NCBI RefSeq assembly: GCF_004348895.1
Contig: NZ_RRZK01000029.1
Location: forward strand, 186,001-250,000
DNA: 64,000 bases
Source: Pseudomonas vancouverensis
GTDB lineage: Bacteria; Pseudomonadota; Gammaproteobacteria; Pseudomonadales; Pseudomonadaceae
Direction: 5' to 3'
Positions within the stretch are counted from its first letter, which is position 1. Every line of letters starts with the position of its first letter. This document shows, in pieces, positions 52,938 to 61,207 of the stretch. The notes beneath the pieces are model-generated. The model was not told the DNA's origin. It saw nothing but the letters and a program-made list of their open reading frames with translations, and made no database searches. The position numbers were made by a program, and so were the translations under genes.

Positions 52938-55475
52938 ATGACTGCAATGACGCACTGTCGGGAACGCCCGGGGATCCTGCCGCGATTGTCGGCTCATCAT
53001 CTGTCTCGTGAGCGATTGACGGGGCCGATAATGGTCTCGACCGCGAGGGTGAGATTGCTCTGCGCACCCGCCGGCAGTGGCAAGAGCGCGCTGCTCACCG
53101 AGTGTCTGCTGCGAGCGCCGCAAGACTGTCAGGTGTGTTGGCTGCCGCTGGCCGGGGCGGCGTTAACGGCAGACGAATTGTTGTCACGACTGGCAGCGGC
53201 GCTGGGCCTGCCGTCTGCCCAAGAGGCCGGTTTACTGGAGCACCTCGCACGAATACACACGCCCATCTGGCTGTTTCTCGACGACTACTGCCGCACCCCG
53301 AATCCTCAGCTTGATCGTTTGCTCGACCGCCTGTTGTCTGTGCCCAACCCGGCGCTGACCTGGTGGCTGGGCACCCGACGGCGTCCGGCCTGCAACTGGC
53401 CGCGCTTGCTGCTCGATGACGAACTGTACGAGTGTGAAGGCCGCACGTTAGGGTTCTGCGAGGCGGAAATCGGCGAACTATTGCGCCATGTCGAACCGGC
53501 GCTGGCTCGGCAAACAGCGAAAAAAATCCACGAGCGCAGTGATGGCTGGTGCGCCGGTGTGCGGATCGCGTTGCTCAATGGCTGCCCATGGTCGGCTGAA
53601 CAGGGACGTTCCGCGACCTTGCTTGATTACGTGCAACACGAATTGTTCAGCAGCCTGTCGCCTGAGCTGATCGAAGTGTGGCGCGTACTGGTTTACTTGC
53701 CGCGATTCAACGCCAGCCTCTGCGAGCACCTGTTCGGTGCCGGGGAGGGTGCGCAGTGGTTGCACAGGTTGCAGGAAATGGGTTGTTTCATTGAACCCTG
53801 GGAGGCCTCGAGCGAATGGTTGCGGGTCTTCGAACCTTTGGCCCTGGCGTTGCGCGAAGAACCGGCCGAGTCGGAGCGCTCCTGGCATCGACGGGCGTGC
53901 CAATGGTTCAGTGCCCGGGAGGATTGGCAGGGCGCGTTCGAACAGGCATTACTGGCGCAAGAGCACGAAGTTGCGGTGAGCCTGTTGCAGCACTTCAGTC
54001 TGGAGCACCTGTTCAAACGCCAGAACGCCAGTTGGCTGCTGAAGCTGCATGAGCAGATGGGCGAGCAATTGACCTTGGGCACGCCACAACGGGTAGGCCT
54101 GGTCAGCGCAGCGTTGTTGTTCGCCGGACGCTTTGATCAGGCCGCCGAATGCATGGGGCAAATGGCACGTTTCGCACCGCAACCGACGGCCATCGCGCAA
54201 CGCCAGTTATTGGCACGCTGGCAGGCACAACAAGGCTGGCTCCTGCATTTGCTGGGGCGCATGTCGGCGGCCCGGGAACATTTCATCGAGGCGCTGCAAG
54301 CGCTGGATGTCGATGCCTGGCCGGCGCGCCTGTTATGTCTGTCGGGCTTGACCCAGCAAGCATTGCTCAACGCAGACCTCGACGCCGCCCAGACCCTCAA
54401 CCGCGATGCTTTGTGCCTGGCGCGCGCGCAGGGTTCGCTGCTCTTCGAGGCGTTGTTGGAGCTCGATCATGCGCAGCTTCTGGAGATGCGCGGGACACCC
54501 GGGCGCGCGGCACAGCTGTTGGCCGATGTGCATGAACGGCTCAAGCCACTGGCTGATCGGCCGACGCCCTTGCTGGGGCGGATTGCCTTGCGGCGCGGGC
54601 GCCTGGCGTTGTGTCAGGGGCAGGTGGCGCAAGCTGGCGAGCATTTTCAGACGGGGCTGGATGACTGTCTGATCAGTCGGGACAAACATGTGCTGTACGG
54701 GTTTCTCGGGCAGGCGCAGATCGCCGCCAACCTGGGTGACTACGCCCAGGCGTTTGACCGCCTGCGCGAAGCCGAACGCTTGATGCAGCAGCGGCAGATC
54801 CCGGACACCGTTTACCGTAGCGTGCTGCTGCAAGTCAGCAGCCATTTCTGGTTGCAGCAAGGGCGCCACGAACTGACCTGCGAAGCACTCACCCGCGTAC
54901 TGCGCCATTATCGAGGACCCCGCGCACGGCAAGCCCCACCGGCTACCTTTCAATTGCTGGCGCGCGTCGAGTATCAACTGTTGCTGGCCGAAGCCCATTT
55001 GAATCAGGCGCCACGCGCGCTGGATCAACTGCAGATACTGCTGGAGCATGCGCAACAACACGCCATGCTGGCGCTGGAGACCGAGTTGCAGTTGGCGATC
55101 TGTGAGGTGGCCGATCTGAGCGGTGAAACTGCCGTGGCCCGAGACTCGCTGGAAGCCGGCCTGGTCTTGGTGGATCGCTGTCAGGGGCAGCAGGCCTTGT
55201 GTGACTTGAATTTGCGTCAGCCGGGTCTGCTTTGTCGTTTGAGAGGTGAGGGGCCAAGAGCGGCGGCGGGGGCAGATACCACCCTGTTGAGTCAACGCGA
55301 GCTTGAAGTGCTTGGGCTGATCGCTCAAGGCAACTCCAATCAACAAATTGCCCGGCAATTGTTCATCTCGTTGCACACGGTGAAAACCCATGCCCGGCGT
55401 ATCCACAGCAAGCTCGGCGTCGAGCGCCGAACACAGGCGGTGGCCATGGCCAGGCAGTTGGGTTTCAGCGTGTAA
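52938..55475 (+). CDS. MalT-like LuxR family regulator
   Basis: An 845-residue LuxR-family regulator of the large ATP-binding (LAL/MalT) type. Walker A CAPAGSGKSALL is at about residues 46-57, a STAND-type ATPase and a long helical repeat region (about 330-760) follow, and the LuxR HTH (LSQRELEVLGLIAQGNSNQQ) closes the protein. Ligand unknown. It follows the DUF1302/DUF1329 pair and probably controls that cluster, though the order alone does not show it. Confidence 0.92.
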   Translation: MTAMTHCRERPGILPRLSAHHLSRERLTGPIMVSTARVRLLCAPAGSGKSALLTECLLRAPQDCQVCWLPLAGAALTADELLSRLAAALGLPSAQEAGLLEHLARIHTPIWLFLDDYCRTPNPQLDRLLDRLLSVPNPALTWWLGTRRRPACNWPRLLLDDELYECEGRTLGFCEAEIGELLRHVEPALARQTAKKIHERSDGWCAGVRIALLNGCPWSAEQGRSATLLDYVQHELFSSLSPELIEVWRVLVYLPRFNASLCEHLFGAGEGAQWLHRLQEMGCFIEPWEASSEWLRVFEPLALALREEPAESERSWHRRACQWFSAREDWQGAFEQALLAQEHEVAVSLLQHFSLEHLFKRQNASWLLKLHEQMGEQLTLGTPQRVGLVSAALLFAGRFDQAAECMGQMARFAPQPTAIAQRQLLARWQAQQGWLLHLLGRMSAAREHFIEALQALDVDAWPARLLCLSGLTQQALLNADLDAAQTLNRDALCLARAQGSLLFEALLELDHAQLLEMRGTPGRAAQLLADVHERLKPLADRPTPLLGRIALRRGRLALCQGQVAQAGEHFQTGLDDCLISRDKHVLYGFLGQAQIAANLGDYAQAFDRLREAERLMQQRQIPDTVYRSVLLQVSSHFWLQQGRHELTCEALTRVLRHYRGPRARQAPPATFQLLARVEYQLLLAEAHLNQAPRALDQLQILLEHAQQHAMLALETELQLAICEVADLSGETAVARDSLEAGLVLVDRCQGQQALCDLNLRQPGLLCRLRGEGPRAAAGADTTLLSQRELEVLGLIAQGNSNQQIARQLFISLHTVKTHARRIHSKLGVERRTQAVAMARQLGFSV

Positions 55476-55517
55476 CAGGCTGCCGAGGCCAGCCTCGAGC
55501 GGGCCGGATCATTCAGT

Positions 55518-56306
55518 TCAAACGGTCGGCTCGAAACCCATTCGCCAGCTGACTGCGCGGCTGGCAGACAGCAGGCGCTGCGCCGCTGGGCCGTTTTCAT
55601 CGGCGTGAAACAGCGACGTCGGCCCGACCACTGTCAGTACCGCGGCAATCCTGCCCATGGCATTGAACACCGGTGCCGACAACGCATCGACGCCGGGCAT
55701 CAGTAAACCATGCACATGATGCAGGCCGCGTTGGCGGATCTGTTCGCACATCGTCGTGTAAGTCTGCTCGTCTGCCAGCGCATGGGGCGTGCTGACTTGC
55801 AGTTCCTGATCACGCAATTCCACGGTTTCCCGCGCGGGAAGATAAGCACCGAACACCAGACCGGTCGAAGAGCTGAGCAACGGCAGTACCGAGCCCAATT
55901 GTGTCACCACCGTCACCGCGCGCACGGCCGGTTCGATATGCACTACGGTCGCACCCTGATTGCCCCATACCGCGAGGAAACAAGTTTCGTTCAAGTCGTC
56001 GCGCAGCTCGGCCAATGGCAGTGCGGCGACTTTCAGCACGTCCATACTGTTGAGTGCCGCCAGGCCCACGCGCAAGGCTTCGCGGCCCAGCCCGTAGTGG
56101 TTGGTGGCGGCATTCTGTTCGGCAAAACCGCTGGCGATCAGCGCCTGCAAGTAACGGTGAACCTTGCTCGCTGGCATTTGCACATGCTCGGCCAGGCGCG
56201 ACAGCGAGGTCGAGGGCGACAACTCGGCCAATGCCTTGAGAATGTCGGTGCCGACCTCGGCCGAGCGGACTTTCTGTTTGCCGTTGCTGTCGCTGGTCTT
56301 TTCCAT
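55518..56306 (-). CDS. hmgR: IclR family regulator of homogentisate degradation, HmgR
   Basis: A 262-residue IclR-type regulator: N-terminal winged helix (LAEHVQMPASKVHRYLQALI, about residues 37-57) and C-terminal effector domain. In P. putida HmgR represses hmgABC and is released by homogentisate. It diverges from hmgA across a palindrome that matches its expected operator. Confidence 0.93.
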   Translation of the reverse strand: MEKTSDSNGKQKVRSAEVGTDILKALAELSPSTSLSRLAEHVQMPASKVHRYLQALIASGFAEQNAATNHYGLGREALRVGLAALNSMDVLKVAALPLAELRDDLNETCFLAVWGNQGATVVHIEPAVRAVTVVTQLGSVLPLLSSSTGLVFGAYLPARETVELRDQELQVSTPHALADEQTYTTMCEQIRQRGLHHVHGLLMPGVDALSAPVFNAMGRIAAVLTVVGPTSLFHADENGPAAQRLLSASRAVSWRMGFEPTV

Positions 56307-56367
56307 GGTGGTGCCGTGATCCCGGGACGAATGGGCGTCTTTATAGCTTGACGGTCAATACCAATCA

Positions 56368-56386
56368 AATTACGTTATGCGTAATT
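56368..56386. promoter_or_regulatory. HmgR operator-like palindrome
   Basis: AATTACGTTATGCGTAATT is a perfect 7-5-7 inverted repeat in the hmgR-hmgA intergenic region, followed by another AATTACG at 56388. In P. putida HmgR binds a 17-bp palindrome in the same place, so repressor binding is very plausible. Confidence 0.78.
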
Positions 56387-56396
56387 GAATTACGAC

Positions 56397-56404
56397 AATA
56401 ACAA
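56397..56404 (+). promoter_or_regulatory. Candidate Hfq/Crc site upstream of hmgA
   Basis: AATAACAA fits the catabolite-repression motif AANAANAA bound by Hfq with Crc in pseudomonads, and hmg genes are known Crc targets. It lies about 68 bases before the hmgA start, farther than usual, and its presence in the mRNA depends on the unknown transcription start. Confidence 0.35.
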
Positions 56405-56471
56405 CCCAGGCGTGCCAAGACCTCTGCAGCAGAGCGAACGGCCACTGCCGACTCCCTGTTCAGGAGGCTCC

Positions 56472-57776
56472 ATGAACTCCGATGCAACGACGCCAGCGCT
56501 GACGTATCTGTCAGGCTTCGGCAACGAATTCAGCAGCGAAGCGCTACCCGGCGCACTGCCTGTCGGCCAGAACTCCCCGCAGAAAGCCCCGTACGGTCTG
56601 TACACCGAACTGTTTTCCGGCACCGCCTTCACCATGCCGCGCAGCGAGGCGCGACGGACCTGGATGTACCGCATCCAGCCATCGGCCAATCACCCGGCAT
56701 TCGTCAAACTCGAGCGGCAACTGGCGGGCGGCCCGTTGGGTGAAGTCACCCCCAACCGCCTGCGCTGGAACCCACTGGACCTGCCTGCCGAGCCGACCGA
56801 CTTCATCGATGGCCTGGTGAGCATGGCAGCCAATGCGAGCGCGGAAAAACCGTCCGGGATCAGCATCTACAACTACCGCGCCAACCGTTCCATGGAACGT
56901 GTGTTCTTCAATGCCGACGGGGAAATGCTGCTGGTGCCCGAGATGGGGCGCCTGCGTATAACCACCGAGCTCGGTGTGCTGGACGTGGAACCGCTGGAAA
57001 TCGCAGTGTTGCCGCGAGGCTTGAAATTCCGTGTTGAATTGCTCGACCCGCAAGCCCGCGGGTACGTCGCCGAGAACCACAGCGCACCGCTGCGCCTGCC
57101 GGATCTGGGGCCGATCGGCAGCAATGGCCTGGCCAACCCGCGGGACTTCCTGACCCCGGTCGCGGCTTACGAAAACCTGCAGCAGCCCACCACCCTGGTA
57201 CAGAAGTTCCTGGGCCAACTATGGGCCTGCGAGCTTAACCACTCGCCGCTGAACGTGGTGGCATGGCATGGCAACAACGTGCCGTACAAATATGACCTGC
57301 GTCGTTTCAACACGATTGGCACGGTGAGTTTCGATCACCCTGATCCGTCGATCTTTACCGTATTGACCTCGCCGACCAGTGTTCATGGCCTGGCCAATCT
57401 CGACTTCGTGATCTTCCCGCCACGCTGGATGGTCGCCGAGAAAACCTTCCGTCCACCGTGGTTCCACCGCAACCTGATGAACGAATACATGGGCCTGATT
57501 CAGGGCGCGTACGACGCCAAGGCCGAAGGTTTTGTGCCGGGCGGTGCGTCCTTGCACAGCTGCATGAGCGCCCACGGGCCGGATGGCGAAACCTGTACCA
57601 AGGCGATCAACGCCGAGCTGGCGCCGGCGAAAATCGACAACACCATGGCTTTCATGTTCGAGACCAGCCAGGTGCTGCGTCCGAGCCGTTTTGCCCTCGA
57701 CTGCCCGCAATTGCAACCGACTTACGATGCCTGCTGGGCCACATTGCCCGCTACTTTCGACCCGACCCGGAGATAA
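56472..57776 (+). CDS. hmgA: Homogentisate 1,2-dioxygenase HmgA
   Basis: A 434-residue non-heme iron dioxygenase that opens homogentisate to maleylacetoacetate. FGNEFSSEALPGALP starts the protein, and PPWFHRNLMNEYMGL holds iron-ligand His and Glu. The ATG at 56472 follows AGGAGG; the frame is open upstream to 56385 but that part overlaps the operator region. First gene of hmgA-fahA-maiA. Confidence 0.96.
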   Translation: MNSDATTPALTYLSGFGNEFSSEALPGALPVGQNSPQKAPYGLYTELFSGTAFTMPRSEARRTWMYRIQPSANHPAFVKLERQLAGGPLGEVTPNRLRWNPLDLPAEPTDFIDGLVSMAANASAEKPSGISIYNYRANRSMERVFFNADGEMLLVPEMGRLRITTELGVLDVEPLEIAVLPRGLKFRVELLDPQARGYVAENHSAPLRLPDLGPIGSNGLANPRDFLTPVAAYENLQQPTTLVQKFLGQLWACELNHSPLNVVAWHGNNVPYKYDLRRFNTIGTVSFDHPDPSIFTVLTSPTSVHGLANLDFVIFPPRWMVAEKTFRPPWFHRNLMNEYMGLIQGAYDAKAEGFVPGGASLHSCMSAHGPDGETCTKAINAELAPAKIDNTMAFMFETSQVLRPSRFALDCPQLQPTYDACWATLPATFDPTRR

Positions 57777-57779
57777 CCC

Positions 57780-59084
57780 ATGACGCAGACTTCCATCACC
57801 CGCAGCTGGGTTGCATCCGCCAACGGGCATGCTGATTTCCCACTGCAGAACCTGCCGTTGGGTGTGTTCAGCATCGACGGTTCGCTACCCCATAGCGGCG
57901 TGGCCATCGGCGAGCACATCTTTGATCTGCACGCTGCGCTGGATGCCGGGTTGTTCGAGGGCGTCGCGAAGGCCGCCGTCGAAGCCACCCTTGGCGGGCA
58001 ATTGAATGCCTTTTTCGAACTGGGCCGCGAAGCCCGTGTAGCGCTGCGGGAGCGTCTGCTGGAACTGTTCGCCGAGGGCAGCAGCCTGCGGGGCAAGATC
58101 GAAGCACAAGGCACGAAGCTGCTGCCGTTGGCGGCGGACTGCACGATGCATCTGCCGGCGAAAATCAACGACTACACCGACTTCTACGTGGGCATCGAGC
58201 ACGCGCAGAACGTCGGCAAACTGTTCCGTCCCGATAACCCGTTGCTGCCTAACTACAAGTACGTACCCATCGGCTACCACGGCCGCGCCTCGACCATTCG
58301 CCCGTCCGGCACCGACGTGCGCCGTCCGAAAGGCCAGACCTTGCCGGCCGGCCAGAGTGAACCGGTTTTTGGCCCCTGCGCACGCCTGGACTACGAGCTG
58401 GAGCTGGGCATCTGGATTGGTCAGGGCAATGACATGGGCGACTCGATTGCCATTGGCGACGCTGCCGATCACATCGCCGGTTTCTGCCTGCTCAACGACT
58501 GGTCGGCCCGCGACATCCAGGCCTGGGAATACCAGCCGCTGGGGCCGTTCCTGTCGAAAAGCTTCATCACCAGTATCTCGCCGTGGGTCGTCACCGCCGA
58601 AGCGCTTGAGCCGTTCCGCCGTGCCCAGCCGGCGCGTCCGCAAGGCGATCCGCAGCCATTGCCTTATTTGCTGGACAAGCGTGATCAGGCAGCAGGCGGC
58701 TTCGACATCGAGCTGGAAGTGCTGCTGACCACCGAAGCCATGCGCGAACAGCATCTGCCGGCTCATCGTCTGACACTGAGCAACACCCAGCACATGTACT
58801 GGACCGTGGCGCAAATGGTCGCGCACCACAGCGTCAACGGCTGCCAGTTGCAGGCTGGCGATCTGTTCGGCTCAGGGACTTTGTCGGGACCGGAAAATGG
58901 TCAGTTCGGCAGCCTGCTGGAGATCACTGAAGGCGGCAAAAAACCGATCGAGCTGGCGTCGGGTGAAGTGCGCAAGTTCCTCGAGGACGGCGACGAAATC
59001 ATCCTGCGTGGTCGTTGCCGCCGTGAGGGTTTTGCATCCATTGGTTTCGGTGAGTGCCGCGGCAAAGTGCTGGCGGCGCGCTGA
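57780..59084 (+). CDS. fahA: Fumarylacetoacetase FahA
   Basis: A 434-residue fumarylacetoacetate hydrolase. Characteristic are DFYVGIEHAQNVG, the metal-binding DYELELGIW and LNDWSARDIQAWEYQPLGPF. It cleaves fumarylacetoacetate to fumarate and acetoacetate, the last step of tyrosine breakdown. Starts 3 bases after hmgA (stop and ATG separated by CCC). Confidence 0.96.
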   Translation: MTQTSITRSWVASANGHADFPLQNLPLGVFSIDGSLPHSGVAIGEHIFDLHAALDAGLFEGVAKAAVEATLGGQLNAFFELGREARVALRERLLELFAEGSSLRGKIEAQGTKLLPLAADCTMHLPAKINDYTDFYVGIEHAQNVGKLFRPDNPLLPNYKYVPIGYHGRASTIRPSGTDVRRPKGQTLPAGQSEPVFGPCARLDYELELGIWIGQGNDMGDSIAIGDAADHIAGFCLLNDWSARDIQAWEYQPLGPFLSKSFITSISPWVVTAEALEPFRRAQPARPQGDPQPLPYLLDKRDQAAGGFDIELEVLLTTEAMREQHLPAHRLTLSNTQHMYWTVAQMVAHHSVNGCQLQAGDLFGSGTLSGPENGQFGSLLEITEGGKKPIELASGEVRKFLEDGDEIILRGRCRREGFASIGFGECRGKVLAAR

Positions 59085-59095
59085 GAGGAGCGGGC

Positions 59096-59731
59096 ATGGA
59101 ACTCTATACCTACTACCGTTCGACTTCGTCCTACCGGGTGCGTATTGCTCTAGCCTTGAAGGGCCTGGATTACCAGGCGCTGCCGATCAATTTGATTGCA
59201 GCCCCTGGTGGCGAGCATCGTCAGCCGGCGTACCTGGCCGTCAATCCGCAAGGCCGCGTGCCGGCCTTGCGCACGGATGAAGGTGAGTTGCTGATCCAGT
59301 CTCCGGCGATCATCGAGTACCTGGAAGAGCGTTATCCACAGGTGCCGCTGCTGTCCAGGGATCTCGTTGCTCGCGCTCACGAGCGCGGTGTGGCGGCGGT
59401 GATCGGCTGTGATGTGCATCCGCTGCACAATGTCAGTGTGCTCAACCGGCTGCGCCAGTTGGGTCACGATGAGGTGCAGGTGGTTGAGTGGATCGGGCAC
59501 TGGATCAGCCAGGGGGTGGCGACGGTGGAACAGCTGATTGGTGATGAAGGGTACTGCTTCGGTCCCGAGCCGGGGCTGGCGGATGTCTACCTGATCCCTC
59601 AGTTGTATGCTGCCGAGCGCTTCGGTATTTCTCTTGAAGCGTATCCGCGTATTCGGCGGGTGGCGGCGTTGGCTGTAGCCCATCCGGCGTTTATCAAGGC
59701 GCATCCGGCGAATCAGCCGGATACGCCGTAA
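59096..59731 (+). CDS. maiA: Maleylacetoacetate isomerase MaiA
   Basis: A 211-residue zeta-class glutathione transferase. YRSTSSYRVRIALALKG carries the catalytic serine motif of the family (SSxxRVRIAL). It isomerises maleylacetoacetate to fumarylacetoacetate with glutathione. The ATG at 59096 is preceded by GAGAGGAG; the upstream open frame belongs to fahA. Confidence 0.95.
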   Translation: MELYTYYRSTSSYRVRIALALKGLDYQALPINLIAAPGGEHRQPAYLAVNPQGRVPALRTDEGELLIQSPAIIEYLEERYPQVPLLSRDLVARAHERGVAAVIGCDVHPLHNVSVLNRLRQLGHDEVQVVEWIGHWISQGVATVEQLIGDEGYCFGPEPGLADVYLIPQLYAAERFGISLEAYPRIRRVAALAVAHPAFIKAHPANQPDTP

Positions 59732-60219
59732 CGCTTCGTCCAGAACCTGAGGGGGCTGGCTTGCAAGCGATAGTTATCTGGCGATCGACCTATGTTTTGT
59801 TAACGGTGTACATATCCATTCCTTCGGTAAAGGCGGCTTAGGGTTTCGCCCTTACGGCGAGTCCCTTTTGTCAAACGACACAAAAGGAACCAAAAAGTCT
59901 TGCCCCAGCGTTCGGCCCCTCGCAGGGGCTCGGGGTCCCTTCGCTCCGGCATTCATCCGGGGGCATCGCCTACGGTTTGCTTCGCTGCACCTCCTCTCGA
60001 TGTGTTTGGCTGTGCCAAACGGTCGCTGCGCTCCCACCCCCAGATAAATCCCTCCACTCAGCCTGCCGAAGGGGCCGGTGGATCAAGATCAAGAGCGGCT
60101 GCCGAGCTAACGCTCATCCTGTCGATTGGTGAAAAACAGGCGGTGTACGCGGCTTTTGTTTTTTGCTTTTGCTTTTCTGAGGAGCCGGCTTGCTGGCGAG
60201 TTTAAGGACATCGATTGCT
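59732..60219. other. Non-coding interval with dispersed-repeat character
   Basis: About 490 bases without a credible gene. The stretch near 59835-60110 contains short palindromes such as TTTGGCTGTGCCAAACG and CCCTCGCAGGGG, plus a TTAGGGTTTCGCCCTTACGG segment that I associate with long interspersed repeats of Pseudomonas genomes. A reading frame (59900-60205) is low-complexity, Arg/Ser-rich and lacks a ribosome site. The right end carries a partial REP (GGAGCCGGCTTGCTGGCGAG, 60180-60199). Confidence 0.6.
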
Positions 60220-61023
60220 TCAGTGAACGATAGCGTTGGGCGGCAAATGCCCCAGTCGCTCGGTCAGGCGAATGCGCTGGATCGGATCGTCGCTGAGCAG
60301 CAGGGCATGCTCCAGATCGAAGCGCTCTGCGTTCGGGCAGTCCAGGCGTTGATACAAGCTGGCCCGGGCCAGGTAGTCGGCTGCGGTGGCGTTGCCCAGT
60401 TCGAGCACGCGCTCGGCGTCGATCAGTGCACCGATGAAGTCGTCGTGAGACAGGTGCAACTGGCGCAGGTTTCGCGACAGGCGTTGCAGCATCTGCACCG
60501 GTTGCGCTGTCACCAGGTGCTCGGCGCTCAGTTTCATGTTCGCGCCGTATTGGCGATGCAGCAACTCGCGGCAGTCGTTGGGGTAGAGGCGACGGCCGCC
60601 GCAGGGGTCGAGCAGGTGGTCGGCGCCCGGTACGCGCAACAGGAAGTGCCCCGGGAAATTGACGCCAACCAGAGGGATTTCCAGTCCCCGGGCCAGCTCC
60701 AATGCAATGAGCCCCAACGCCAGCGGTTGTCCACGACGGCGTTCCAGCACTTTATTGAGCAAGGCCACTTGCGGACGCAGTGGCGTGAAGTCGTCCTGGG
60801 CAAACCCCAGGTCATTCATGCGTCGTAGCAGCGGTTGCGCCAGTTCGTTGACTGGTAGCATCGGCAAACCGCCGCTGACGCGCAGTTGCAGTTCTCGGAA
60901 ATCCGCAAGCACCGCTTCGGGTTTCACTTCGCTGTCGTGTTCCACCGCAATCCATAGCGCCGCCTCGAACAGCGCGGGCGGTGAACGTTGCAGGCAGTCG
61001 AAGAACGAGCGGCGCGGGGTCAT
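60220..61023 (-). CDS. SirB1 family transglutaminase-like/TPR protein
   Basis: A 267-residue protein of the SirB1 family: an N-terminal transglutaminase-like fold (about residues 40-165; RRGQPLALGLIALELARGLE, GHFLLR, DPCGGR) and a C-terminal TPR-like part (about 185-250). Enzymatic activity is not established for the family. It is a single-gene unit diverging from the Leu/Phe dehydrogenase gene. Confidence 0.85.
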   Translation of the reverse strand: MTPRRSFFDCLQRSPPALFEAALWIAVEHDSEVKPEAVLADFRELQLRVSGGLPMLPVNELAQPLLRRMNDLGFAQDDFTPLRPQVALLNKVLERRRGQPLALGLIALELARGLEIPLVGVNFPGHFLLRVPGADHLLDPCGGRRLYPNDCRELLHRQYGANMKLSAEHLVTAQPVQMLQRLSRNLRQLHLSHDDFIGALIDAERVLELGNATAADYLARASLYQRLDCPNAERFDLEHALLLSDDPIQRIRLTERLGHLPPNAIVH

Positions 61024-61207
61024 CGGAATCTCCGGGCAATGCCTCGTTTTAGCCCACGTTTACGGCATTCGTCCAGTGCCGTGCAGGGGGTGCTTGAGGT
61101 TATTTCCGAAAGCCAGCATGACCGTCGCGCTTATTCCGGTGCGCTTCAGCAATTTTTGGGCGCAAGCCTATACTGGCGACTACAAGAAGTGATTCGGGAG
61201 CTTTACG

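Noticed and set aside
59900..60205. 101-codon plus-strand frame after maiA
   Set aside because: Low-complexity Arg/Ser/Pro/Ala composition, no ribosome site, lies in repeat-like sequence with hairpins.
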